Positions 10,154 through 17,717 of a DNA stretch of 37,638 nucleotides are shown piece after piece; the first letter of the stretch is position 1, and each line of letters opens with the position of its first letter. The translations under genes and the position numbers were made by a program. Below the pieces are notes generated by a model. The model did not search any database. It saw only the letters and a list, made by a program, of their open reading frames with translations, and was not told where the DNA came from. This stretch comes from Sedimentisphaerales bacterium (GTDB taxonomy: Bacteria > Planctomycetota > Phycisphaerae > Sedimentisphaerales > Anaerobacaceae), in the NCBI GenBank assembly GCA_028277585.1, contig JANQFY010000010.1:1-37638 (forward strand), given 5' to 3'.

Positions 10154-11704
10154 ATGGGTAGAGTTTCTGCAATCTGCGTGCTGGTATTCATTCTAGCCGA
10201 AATGGCCTCGGCTTCCTATATCGAACCGGCCGCAACCGGACATGACAGCCGGATCGATCTTTCCTGGTGTGGTGGAGAGGCCCGGTATCATGTCTATCGC
10301 GGCAGTACACCAACCGGGCCGTTTGGGAGGCTAACCGATGAGCCCTGGAAGTTCACCGTGTACAGCGATTTTCTGGGCGAGAACGAGAAGACGTACTTCT
10401 ATCGCATCACGTCCGTCGATCGTCAGGGAAAGGAATCAAGTTCGTCCCAAGTCGTTTCGGCCCGTTCCTCTGCCATGACGGACGAAGAGCTTCTGACGTC
10501 GGTTCAGCAGGCAACGCTGCGCTTCTTCTGGGAGTATGCCCATCCGGTCAGCGGGTTGGCGCGGGAACGGCTGGGCAGTCGCAACACGTGCACGAGCGGC
10601 GGGACAGGATTCGGGATGATGGCGATTGTCGTGGGCGTCGAACGGGGCTTCATCGAGCGTCAGGACGCGGCCGCCCATTTGCTCAAGATGGTGCGGTTTC
10701 TGGAGACCCGCGCCGAACGCCACCACGGCGTCTGGTCGCACTGGATCAACGGACGCACGGGAAAGACCATCCCCTTCTCGAAGTACGATGATGGAGGCGA
10801 TCTCGTCGAGACGTCGTTCCTCATTCAAGGCATGCTGACGGTCCGACAGTATTTCGACGGCGCCGACGCGGTCGAGCGAGAGCTGCGTGAGACAACCACA
10901 CGGCTCTGGGAAGAGGTCGAGTGGGACTGGTATCTGCGCGAGCCGGGCGGCAAGCGGCTGTACTGGCACTGGTCGCCCCGCTACGGCTGGAAGATGAACC
11001 ATGCTATCGGTGGGCACTTCAATGAGTGCATGATCACCTACCTGCTCGCGATCGCTTCACCGACCCACGGCATCGACCCGGCCTGCTATCATGAAGGCTG
11101 GGTCGGGGGCGACGGCAGTGAATACGCCAACGGCAACTCGTACTACGGATACAAGCAATGGGTCGGCTGGCCCAAAGGCGGCCCCCTCTTCTTCACGCAC
11201 TATTCGTTTCTCGGCTTCGACCCGCGCGGCAAGCGGGATCGGTTCTGTAACTACTTCGAGAACAACCGAAACATCAGCCTGATCAATCGCGCCTACTGCG
11301 CCGCCAATCCGGGGCAACACAAGGGCTACAGCGAGCTATGCTGGGGCCTGACGGCCAGCGACACACCGGGCGGATACACGGCGCATGAACCCCGTCGCGA
11401 CAACGGAACCATCACCCCGACGGCCGCACTCAGCGCCATGCCCTACACGCCCGCCGAGTCGATGGCAACGCTGCGGCACTTCTACCATGTCTATGGCAAG
11501 CGACTCTGGGGGCCCTTCGGATTCAGGGACGCGTTCAACCTGGACAAGGACTGGTTCGCGCAAAGCTACCTGGCGATCGACCAGGGACCGATCGTGGTGA
11601 TGACCGAGAATTATCGGACGGGGTTGTGCTGGAAACTGTTCATGTCCAACCCGGAGATCAATCCAATGCTGGAGAAGACCGGGTGGCGACAAGAGCCGCG
11701 GTAG
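10154..11704 (+). CDS. Secreted glycoamylase-like protein, probable GH144 endo-beta-1,2-glucanase
   Basis: 516 residues from the ATG at 10154, which follows GGAGAGGG. The open frame reaches back to 10064, but only this start gives a signal peptide (MGRVSAICVLVFILAEMASA). Residues about 22-105 look like a fibronectin-III-type module (HVYRGSTPTGPF, YFYRITSVDRQGKES). The rest matches the glycoamylase-like (alpha/alpha)6-barrel family, with GTGFGMMAIVVGVERGFI, DGGDLVETSFLIQGML, HFNECMITYLLAIASPTH, GPLFFTHYSFLGFDPRG and GPFGFRDAFNLDKDWFA. That family includes GH144 beta-1,2-glucanases, so cleavage of beta-1,2-glucan or a related glycan outside the cytoplasm is likely. Substrate is inferred from the family only. 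Confidence 0.85.
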   Translation: MGRVSAICVLVFILAEMASASYIEPAATGHDSRIDLSWCGGEARYHVYRGSTPTGPFGRLTDEPWKFTVYSDFLGENEKTYFYRITSVDRQGKESSSSQVVSARSSAMTDEELLTSVQQATLRFFWEYAHPVSGLARERLGSRNTCTSGGTGFGMMAIVVGVERGFIERQDAAAHLLKMVRFLETRAERHHGVWSHWINGRTGKTIPFSKYDDGGDLVETSFLIQGMLTVRQYFDGADAVERELRETTTRLWEEVEWDWYLREPGGKRLYWHWSPRYGWKMNHAIGGHFNECMITYLLAIASPTHGIDPACYHEGWVGGDGSEYANGNSYYGYKQWVGWPKGGPLFFTHYSFLGFDPRGKRDRFCNYFENNRNISLINRAYCAANPGQHKGYSELCWGLTASDTPGGYTAHEPRRDNGTITPTAALSAMPYTPAESMATLRHFYHVYGKRLWGPFGFRDAFNLDKDWFAQSYLAIDQGPIVVMTENYRTGLCWKLFMSNPEINPMLEKTGWRQEPR

Positions 11705-11723
11705 ACGCACCGCGACGACTCGC

Positions 11724-11987
11724 TCAGCGCATTTTCAAGTGGGTGGTGAAGACTTCGGCCGGGGGGCACGGCTCGCAGCCGAGGCAACCGTGAAGCCGCT
11801 CAGGTCGGACCTCATACGCTTCGACCAACGATCTGGCCTCCTCGGCCGCATCCTGTTTGAGTTGCGTGATGTACCCCTGCAAGCACTCGCATGACCAGCA
11901 GGCTTCCCGCGTGGCCGCCCGCTCCAATTGCTCCAGAAGTCCCCGGACCTGCCCCCCCGTCAACGCTCTTCCCGCATCGGCGCCCAT
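11724..11987 (-). CDS. Small six-cysteine protein of unknown function
   Basis: 87 residues with a good ribosome-binding site (AGGAGG) upstream of the ATG at 11985-11987. Two cysteine clusters stand out: C30-x2-C33-x-C35 (CWSCEC) and C68-x2-C71-x2-C74 (CLGCEPCPP), joined by an amphipathic helical segment. This pattern suggests a metal or Fe-S binding fold. There is no signal peptide, so it should be cytoplasmic. It is convergent with the GH144-like gene. I do not recognise a named family. Confidence 0.7.
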   Translation of the reverse strand: MGADAGRALTGGQVRGLLEQLERAATREACWSCECLQGYITQLKQDAAEEARSLVEAYEVRPERLHGCLGCEPCPPAEVFTTHLKMR

Positions 11988-12097
11988 ATCGAACCTCCTG
12001 AAACCAAAAAGGTCTCAAATCGATGAATCGAGTATGCGCACACCACGATCCCCCTTATTGAGCTATACGAGTCGTCCGCGTCGGAAGTTCGAGTGTT

Positions 12098-12508
12098 CTA
12101 CTCGCTCAGGGCATTGAGAATCGTACGTTTGTTGTTTTCGAACGCCAGGCGATCCAACCGGTCCAGCAGGGCCGCCTTGGCGGCCGGTGTGAAACTCGGA
12201 TTACCAACCAGCGCCAGAAGCACATTGACCTTTGCGTTCTCGAAAGCCAGTCGCTTGAACGCCGCATCGATCAGATGCAATTGGGCTCGCTCGCTGAGCC
12301 CTTCGCGTTTCGCGATCTTCTTGAACGCCGCTTCCCGGTCGTTGTCGAACGCCAGCTTGCCCGCCACGTCAATCTCGCGGATGGTGATGTCCTCCGGCTC
12401 GACCGACCTGGGTCGGCACGGCACTTCCTCTTCGCTATGGATGACAATGCAACCGGTGGCGCCCAGCGCGGTGAGCATCAGTCCGATAGTAAACAGCTTT
12501 GCAGCCAT
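12098..12508 (-). CDS. Small putative lipoprotein with three LAFxN repeats
   Basis: 136 residues from the ATG at 12506-12508, preceded by GAAGGGAG. A longer frame to 12562 is not needed. The N terminus is a lipoprotein-like signal (MAAKLFTIGLMLTALGATGC) with a relaxed lipobox (ATGC). The mature part has three copies of a short motif: KLAFDNDREAAFKKIA, RLAFENAKVNVLLALVG and RLAFENNKRTILNAL. They probably form helices of a small scaffold. Function is unknown. It is divergent from the downstream Nudix gene. Confidence 0.65.
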   Translation of the reverse strand: MAAKLFTIGLMLTALGATGCIVIHSEEEVPCRPRSVEPEDITIREIDVAGKLAFDNDREAAFKKIAKREGLSERAQLHLIDAAFKRLAFENAKVNVLLALVGNPSFTPAAKAALLDRLDRLAFENNKRTILNALSE

Positions 12509-12719
12509 GGTTCTCCCTTCTCGAAACACTACCTCGATTCTGTTCTGATTGCCGGTTCGCACACGTTAGCGGATCGCACCGCTGCCGTCAATACACCGAC
12601 GCCACGTCTTAGTCGTTGCATTATGGCCCAACATCCGTCACTCTACTAAGGCCGCTGCGTTCGGCATGGTAACGACTGAACAACGAACAGAGAGAAGTGT
12701 CTGTACCTCCAGAAGACCA

Positions 12720-13355
12720 ATGAAAGCTCAAAGCATGGAACCAAACTGGCTCAAATGGGCGAAGCAACTGGCCGCACTGGCGCAGGTTGGCTTGACCTAT
12801 TCCAAGATCACCTACGACATCGAACGCTACGGACAGATCCGCGACATCGCCGCCGAGATGATGGCGCAGGGCTTCGACATGGAGAAGAAGAGCATCATGG
12901 GTCTGCTGGAGCGGGAGCAGGGATACGCTACGCCGAAAGTAGACGTGCGCGGCGCCGCCTTTCGCGACGGCAAGATCCTGCTCGTCAAGGAAGCCACCGA
13001 CGGGGGCTGGACCCTGCCCGGCGGCTGGGCCGACCCCAACCAATCGGCCAGCGAAGCCGTAGCGCGTGAGGTGTTCGAAGAGTCAGGATTCGAGGTCCGT
13101 GTCCGCAAGCTGGCCGCCGTGTACGACCGCAACAAGCACCCGCATTTGCCGCTCGCCCCCTTCCACGTCTACAAGCTGTTCTTCCTCTGCGAGATCACCG
13201 GGGGAACCGCCACCGAGAGCCATGAAACCACGGGAGTCGACTTCTTCGCTCCCGACAACATCCCATCCCTCTCGGTCGACCGCACGCTGCCCTTCCAAAT
13301 CCAACGCATGTTCGACCACCGCCGCGAGCCGTCTCTGCCCACCGACTTCGATTGA
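12720..13355 (+). CDS. Nudix hydrolase with N-terminal Nudix_N-type helical domain
   Basis: 211 residues from the ATG at 12720; the ATG at 12735 (MEPNWLKWAKQLAALAQ) is equally possible and neither has a strong ribosome-binding site. Residues about 6-65 resemble the Nudix_N domain (WLKWAKQLAALAQVGLTYS, DIERYGQIRDIAAEMM) found in enzymes acting on X-linked nucleoside diphosphates. The Nudix domain follows (VDVRGAAFRDGKILLVKE). The Nudix box reads GGWADPNQSASEAVAREVFEESG. Its catalytic REVFEE helix is intact, but the first conserved Glu of GX5EX7 is Gln. Substrate is probably a nucleoside-diphosphate derivative; the exact one is not deducible. Confidence 0.85.
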   Translation: MKAQSMEPNWLKWAKQLAALAQVGLTYSKITYDIERYGQIRDIAAEMMAQGFDMEKKSIMGLLEREQGYATPKVDVRGAAFRDGKILLVKEATDGGWTLPGGWADPNQSASEAVAREVFEESGFEVRVRKLAAVYDRNKHPHLPLAPFHVYKLFFLCEITGGTATESHETTGVDFFAPDNIPSLSVDRTLPFQIQRMFDHRREPSLPTDFD

Positions 13356-13466
13356 TCATGGAACCCCGTCACGAACTTAGGCACAGCCCGGGGATGACGA
13401 TATCCCGGGTGGCGACGACCGCATCATCTCGGCCATGCAACCGAATCGATCACCAACTCTGTATGA

Positions 13467-14171
13467 CTACCTGCGGCGCCGGTGTAGTGACAGGACTCCC
13501 AGCCCCACGCCCAACAGTCCGATCGCGCCCGGCGCGGGGACGCTGGCGGGATCGGGGAGACCGCCGGTCACCTCTAGACGGTACACAGCCTGCCCATAAT
13601 GATCGGTCGCAAATCCCAAAGACCATGCCGCTTCGGCGGTCACTCCCAGGACCTCGACCGAGTCGAAATCGCCCGCGAAGATCGAGCCCGCATCCAGCGT
13701 AATCAGATCCCAGTAACCCGGCGTAGTCAGCACGGAATTGAACTCGACGCTCAGGTTGCCGTCGAGTTGGGCGGTGCCAGCGTCAATGGCCCCGTACTCC
13801 AGGCCTCGAGCGAACCCGTCGATGTCCAACCGCATTTCGCTGCCATCGTCGAGCCACAGTTCACCACCAACGTCCAGCAGACTTCGCGTCAGCGAAAGCT
13901 CGCCCGCCGCTGAACCGACGCCGCCCGCCAGACGAGCCACCTCGACGTCGCCGCCCACGGCCATTGTCGAGTCGATCAGGGCCAGAGACCCTCTGGCGAA
14001 ACTGGAGACGTCCTCGGTTCCCACGCCGGAGTAGTGTCCAATCCGCAACGACGGCGCCGAGCCGACCGTGTCCTGAAGGGTCGCCAAGCCGGTCGCCTGG
14101 ACCACCGTCTCATCGTAGCCGGCTTCCGCCGCACCATCGAAACACTGCGGACCGCCATCAGACGTCCCACA
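13467..14171 (-). pseudogene. PEP-CTERM-like secreted protein remnant lacking its signal peptide
   Basis: The frame runs from an upstream stop (14172-14174) to TGA near 13467. The only starts are internal, such as the GTG at 14105, which would give 212 residues. Codons between 14171 and 14105 still read as protein (CFDGAAEAGYDETVVQATG), but there is no ATG, ribosome-binding site or signal peptide. The middle part is a Gly/Asp-rich beta-repeat region (ALIDSTMAVGGDVEVARL, RSLLDVGGELWLDDGSE). The C terminus is a PEP-CTERM-like sorting signal: VPAPGAIGLLGVGLGVLSL followed by HRRRR. Such tails are recognised by exosortase after Sec export, so a copy without a signal peptide should not be exported. 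A 5'-truncated gene is the simplest reading; a frameshift just upstream is the alternative. Confidence 0.6.
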
Positions 14172-14428
14172 TTACGATGCTATTATTCTATACTATCCAT
14201 CGCGTGGCAACAAGCCTATTGAGCCGATCGCTGGTCAGATTCAAGCCGATTACCCTCGTCAACTCGCCAGCTTCTGGGCCCTGCCGCAGTGACACGGCAT
14301 CTCCAGAAGTAGTCCCAAACGGCGCCGATATCTTCCCCCCCGATTCTGATTGACCGTCGCAGACCAGAAGCGCAGGATCGAAGCAGCAAGGTAGGTCTTG
14401 GCCTATGCGGTTTCCTGAATCGCCCGGT
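14172..14428. other. Intergenic region, no recognisable gene
   Basis: About 257 bp between the truncated PEP-CTERM-like gene and mltA. It is presumably the place where the 5' end of the former was lost. I see no signal-peptide-coding frame, tRNA or clear hairpin in it. Confidence 0.4.
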
Positions 14429-15613
14429 TCACAACGTTGGACCCGTGCCTCTGAGGAAGAGGTAGTAGAGGCGTCCCTCCTGGTAGGTCTGGCCGGCGCG
14501 GTGACCGGCTTCTTCGCCCTGCCCCATGTAGACATCGCAACGACCCGGGGCGCGGATGGCGCCGCCGGTATCCTGGTCGAGCGTGAAGCCCTGATAGGGC
14601 GCGAGTCCGCCGGCCTGGGGCAGCTTGGTCGCGATGAATGTCAGCGCCGCCCGAGGGAAGATGGACTTGTCGGTAGCGATCGTCCGCATGGGTGTCACCG
14701 GCTCGTTCAAGCTACCGTGCGGTGTCTCCTGGCTGATCCGAAAGAACACGAAGCGGGGATTCTTCTGGGTGTAGCGGCCCACGTCTTCAGGGTGCCGCTT
14801 GAAGTAATCGATCATTGTCGCCAGACTCATCCGATCGCTGGGGACCTTCCCGTCGGCGATCATCGCCCTGCCCACACTGCCGTACTCGTGTCCATTGTTG
14901 GCGGCGTAGCCCACCGTGATCAGTTCGCCATCGGGCATCCGCAATCGGGCCGAGCCCTGGACATGAGCGATATACGTCTCGAACGGATCGCTGAGCCAGA
15001 CGAGTTCGGTCCCCTCGAGCATGCCCGACTTCTCGATCACTCCACGGCTCGGGTACGCCGTGATCTGTCCGCCCGCACCGCGCTGGCCCAGGGTCTGACC
15101 GTCCGGCCCCTTGACCAGATCGTCGGGCATCTTGTAGAGCGGGTACTGGAACCGCTCGGTGCGTTGGAAGGAGCCCTCAAAGATCGGTGTGTAGTAGCCG
15201 GTGAACAGCACAGTGCCCTGATCATCACAGCCGACGGACATGTAGACCTCGAAATGGGCGCGGATGACGCCGTTGAGTTCCTCCGGGCGAATGCCCGCGT
15301 CGAGCAGAGTCAAAAACGTCTCCAGGGTCTTAACGACCTGGCCGTGCTTGACATCGCCGTGGGGATAGTGATGCCGGCTGGACGCCTTGTTCAGGTAGTT
15401 CAGGCTGTTCTCAATCGCCGGCCTGATACCGTCGAGGTCACGCCAGGCGGCGGAGAAATCCGGAATCTCGTTCGGGTCGGTGATCTTCCGCAGTGCGAGT
15501 TGGCCGATTGGCAGCGGCCGATCGTATTGAATCGGAGTCTGCACCACCTTGGTCCGGCAGCCGGCGACCAGAACGACCGCCAGCAGCAGGCTCACGTGTA
15601 CTCCCTGCCTCAT
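14429..15613 (-). CDS. mltA: Membrane-bound lytic murein transglycosylase A (MltA)
   Basis: 394 residues from the ATG at 15611-15613, preceded by GAAGGGG. A longer frame to 15733 adds only unlikely sequence. The N terminus is a lipoprotein signal (MRQGVHVSLLLAVVLVAGC) with a good lipobox, so it should be lipid-anchored facing the periplasm. The MltA domain is recognised from VLFTGYYTPIFEGS, YPLYKMPDDLV, YPSRGVIEK, VWLSDPFETYIAHVQGSA, VGYAANNGHEYGSVGRAMI and KNPRFVFFR. The C-terminal 3D domain carries FTLDQDTGGAIRAPGRCDVY with the conserved aspartates. It cleaves the MurNAc-GlcNAc bond of peptidoglycan with 1,6-anhydro product formation. It is consistent with a planctomycete that has peptidoglycan. 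Confidence 0.93.
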   Translation of the reverse strand: MRQGVHVSLLLAVVLVAGCRTKVVQTPIQYDRPLPIGQLALRKITDPNEIPDFSAAWRDLDGIRPAIENSLNYLNKASSRHHYPHGDVKHGQVVKTLETFLTLLDAGIRPEELNGVIRAHFEVYMSVGCDDQGTVLFTGYYTPIFEGSFQRTERFQYPLYKMPDDLVKGPDGQTLGQRGAGGQITAYPSRGVIEKSGMLEGTELVWLSDPFETYIAHVQGSARLRMPDGELITVGYAANNGHEYGSVGRAMIADGKVPSDRMSLATMIDYFKRHPEDVGRYTQKNPRFVFFRISQETPHGSLNEPVTPMRTIATDKSIFPRAALTFIATKLPQAGGLAPYQGFTLDQDTGGAIRAPGRCDVYMGQGEEAGHRAGQTYQEGRLYYLFLRGTGPTL

Positions 15614-15858
15614 AGTCACCCCTTCGATCCGTCCATCAACAGTCCTGTAACGACTCTGTATCCACCGCATCCTATTAGGCAAATGTCCGACTGAAATGTA
15701 AAGAAGAGTTTGTCCGGCCGGGGGTGAAATCACGGTGGAGCCGTCGTCTGGACCCGGGGAGATCTCGACGCGCTAAAACAGTTCATCCCCATTGCCGGAA
15801 TGACCGATATAATCAGCAACAGCGTCAATGCGCGCTTACCCGGTTAACGGAACCAAAC

Positions 15859-16335
15859 ATGCACAAAGAGAAGCTCTATGCCAAGATCGGAGAACTGACC
15901 ATTCAGTTCGCCACCCTGGAGCACCGTCTCCAGGCCGTGCTGAAGATGCTCATTGGGCAGGACAGCACGCTGATCGGGCCGTTCTTCATCCACGAGTTGA
16001 ACCTCTTCGTTCTGCTCCGCAAGGTTGGACAAATCGCCCGCTATCAACTCAAAGACGATGAGCGTCTCTTGGCCGATCTCGAGCGCGCTCTGAAGCGTAT
16101 CAACGCGATGCGGGACATGCGGAATCTCCTCGTACACGGGGAATGGCACATACAGGCCGACTGCCCGAGCTGCCCCGTTCTCGTGCGTGACTTCAAGATG
16201 AAGTACGAAGACGATCAGTGGCAGGAACTGACCGAGACGACGTTCACCGAAAAGCAACTGACCCAGTTCATCCGCCGCCTGGAAGGGACCGGCCAGGAGA
16301 TTGAGCATCTCGTCCGACGCCTCGCTGAGCGGTGA
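15859..16335 (+). CDS. Small HEPN-like protein
   Basis: 158 residues from the ATG at 15859; the upstream frame from 15724 is unlikely to be coding. It is all-helical by inspection. Helix 1 is KIGELTIQFATLEHRLQAVLKML, and the second half carries KRINAMRDMRNLLVHGEW. The motif RNLLVH fits the R-N-x3-H signature of HEPN domains, many of which are metal-independent ribonucleases or nucleotide-binding partners in toxin-antitoxin and defence systems. There is no MNT nucleotidyltransferase partner next to it, so a toxin role is not supported. It could equally be a housekeeping HEPN-fold protein. It is divergent from mltA. Confidence 0.65.
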   Translation: MHKEKLYAKIGELTIQFATLEHRLQAVLKMLIGQDSTLIGPFFIHELNLFVLLRKVGQIARYQLKDDERLLADLERALKRINAMRDMRNLLVHGEWHIQADCPSCPVLVRDFKMKYEDDQWQELTETTFTEKQLTQFIRRLEGTGQEIEHLVRRLAER

Positions 16336-16375
16336 CCCGCCACGAGTGACATGCCGATCAGCGTCAGAATGGCTC

Positions 16376-16954
16376 CTACCCTCTGCTCTGACGGCGGAGC
16401 GTAATGAGATTGTAGACCATACGCGAAACAACGGCGTAGACGACCGACACAGCAACCAGCCAGACCGCTGCATGGGTGTATCCCGAAAGTCCTCCGACGA
16501 CCAGGAGGAGGATCCTGACAAACCGGAGGGAGAACTTCTCCTGCAGCTTGACCGCCCCGTCGGTCAGTCCCTCGGCCGCCGCGTTGATATACGTGGCTAG
16601 CGGGATGCCCACCATCGCGATCAGCGCCGCGGCCGGATGCGCCAGACCTCCCAGTAACATGCCGAGCAGAAAGATCAAATCGGCGTATTTGTCAATGATC
16701 TTGTCGACGAACGATCCGAACGCCCCGGCTGTCCCGCGCGCTCGCGCGACGCACCCATCCAGCATATCGAGTATACCGTTGGTGAGAATCAGCACGGCGC
16801 CGAGAACGGACTGGCCCATCCAGAAAGCCGCCCCCGCGGCCAGCGCCGCAATCAGAGACAGCGCCGAGATGACGTTCGCCGAGACGAACGGCGCCAGTCG
16901 CACCGCGACAGGGTCAATGAATCGCTTCTCCAACAGGCGCAGTTTCTCAGTCAT
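16376..16954 (-). CDS. CDP-alcohol phosphatidyltransferase family protein
   Basis: 192 residues from the ATG at 16952-16954, with a GGAGGA box about 11 nt upstream. The long frame to 17161 runs through non-coding sequence. The family motif D-x2-DG-x2-AR-x8-G-x3-D-x3-D is complete: DMLDGCVARARG, then GSFVDKIIDKYAD. Five to six hydrophobic segments surround it (ISALSLIAALAAGAAFWM, VLGAVLILTNGIL, LIFLLGMLLGG, ALIAMVGIPLATYINAA, VRILLLVVGG, VWLVAVSVVYAVV). Enzymes of this family make phospholipids such as phosphatidylglycerol phosphate, phosphatidylinositol phosphate or archaetidyl analogues in the membrane. The acceptor alcohol cannot be read from the motif. Confidence 0.88.
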   Translation of the reverse strand: MTEKLRLLEKRFIDPVAVRLAPFVSANVISALSLIAALAAGAAFWMGQSVLGAVLILTNGILDMLDGCVARARGTAGAFGSFVDKIIDKYADLIFLLGMLLGGLAHPAAALIAMVGIPLATYINAAAEGLTDGAVKLQEKFSLRFVRILLLVVGGLSGYTHAAVWLVAVSVVYAVVSRMVYNLITLRRQSRG

Positions 16955-17084
16955 GCTCAGCCGTTTCCTCCAAGGGCACCTGCACAGTCTAACCCGAAAC
17001 AAGGGAAGGGGCGAGTCCAATCTGTTCCGGGAAAGGCGCAGATCAATAGCCGACGCCAGCACATGAACAGGCGACATAGGCGCA

Positions 17085-17116
17085 AAAGGAAGGCCTGCGA
17101 CCGATGGTCGCAGGCC
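17085..17116 (-). terminator. Intrinsic terminator
   Basis: A perfect 11-bp GC-rich stem (GGCCTGCGACC/GGTCGCAGGCC) with a 3-nt loop. On the minus strand it is followed by TTCCTTTT, while the plus-strand side is not U-rich, so it works best leftwards. Confidence 0.7.
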
Positions 17117-17168
17117 CGGATCGTTCTGTTCCGCCGAGAACGGCCCTTTCACTGTGCCCACGAGTGTA
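17085..17168 (-). ncRNA. Candidate small RNA of about 70-75 nt ending in an intrinsic terminator
   Basis: On the minus strand a promoter-like pair (TTGACG at 17186-17191, TACACT at 17163-17168, 18-bp spacer) is followed after about 40 nt by two hairpins. The first has stem CGTTCT/AGAACG. The second is a perfect 11-bp stem GGCCTGCGACC/GGTCGCAGGCC (17092-17116, 3-nt loop) trailed by TTCCTTTT. The transcript would be about 75 nt. It could be an sRNA, or the same hairpin may simply end the transcript of the small ORF at 17254-17415. It matches no family I recognise. Confidence 0.4.
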
Positions 17169-17187
17169 CCGAGACCGTCACAGGAGC

Positions 17188-17220
17188 GTCAATTGTGGTG
17201 ACTACGTATTTTGACCCACT
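17188..17220. repeat. Duplicated 33-bp dyad element, copy 1
   Basis: This copy begins GTCAATTGTGG and continues through ACTACGTA to CCCACT. It matches copy 2 at 17623-17654 at about 27 of 33 positions, in the same orientation, 435 bp apart. Both have a TACGTA centre between GTGG/CCAC arms. In both copies the minus strand runs into TTGAC, which could be a -35 box. Either a shared activator/operator site or remnants of insertion-sequence ends (IS21-like termini are a possible match from memory) would explain it. Confidence 0.6.
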
Positions 17221-17253
17221 GTCACCGTTTGTGAAGACGTCGCTCGAGAACCT

Positions 17254-17415
17254 TCAGAGACCCGACCATACCGAGGCGCCCAACGCCGCGACCGCCGCCA
17301 GGCCGGCGGCCCAGACCGGAACATGGTGATGGAGCAACAGGAAGACCCCAACCGGGATCAACAACGTCATGACCGTTGTGACCGTCTCGCACACTCTCTT
17401 ACGTACAAAAAACAT
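17254..17415 (-). CDS. Small two-helix membrane protein (putative)
   Basis: 53 residues from the ATG at 17413-17415 to TGA at 17254-17256; a weak GGGGG box lies 9 nt upstream. The N terminus is basic (MFFVRKRVCETVTTV) and two hydrophobic segments follow: VMTLLIPVGVFLLLHH and VPVWAAGLAAVAALGA, joined by a short His/Pro turn. The gene lies between the two dyad repeats and upstream of an intrinsic terminator in the same direction, which supports transcription. No family is recognised. Confidence 0.45.
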   Translation of the reverse strand: MFFVRKRVCETVTTVMTLLIPVGVFLLLHHHVPVWAAGLAAVAALGASVWSGL

Positions 17416-17717
17416 CACACACCCCCGTGCACCAGCTCCGATAGCGGCATATCAGCCTCTTGGACAGACGCGCTGCATCAGAAGCAGGGCAAGCGTTCCG
17501 ACACCTTCTCAGACCCGATAATCTTCTGCTCCCGTCTCGAAAGAAGCTTGAAACGGCGTTGAACGCCCTGTGAAATGCCCTCCATGATCAGAGGAAGGTT
17601 GTACCCGATACAGGCGGGGATTGTCAATTGTGGAAACTACGTAATTTGTCCACTACCTCTGGATAGCCGCCCCGAAACCCGTTCGAACGGCCCTACATTG
17701 CGGCAAGACGCGCGATG
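17416..17717. other. Intergenic region with second dyad copy
   Basis: About 300 bp. It holds repeat copy 2 (17623-17654) and a promoter-like pair on the minus strand (TTGACA at 17621-17626, TACAAC at 17598-17603). A possible 35-codon minus-strand reading frame starts at 17585 with a weak hairpin GGCGTT-C-AACGCC inside it. The frame resembles nothing convincingly. Confidence 0.4.
17623..17654. repeat. Duplicated 33-bp dyad element, copy 2
   Basis: This copy begins GTCAATTGTGG, then AAACTACGTAATTTG, then TCCACT; see copy 1 at 17188. The arms GTGGA...TCCAC flank a TACGTA centre. On the minus strand it abuts TTGACA, a perfect -35 hexamer. Confidence 0.6.

Noticed and set aside
14405-15694. 429-codon plus-strand frame
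   Set aside because: Antisense to mltA with no recognisable domain; the mltA reading has a signal peptide, lipobox and family motifs.
15859-16335. HEPN-like gene as half of a HEPN-MNT toxin-antitoxin pair
   Set aside because: There is no nucleotidyltransferase gene adjacent; the neighbours are mltA and a phospholipid synthase.
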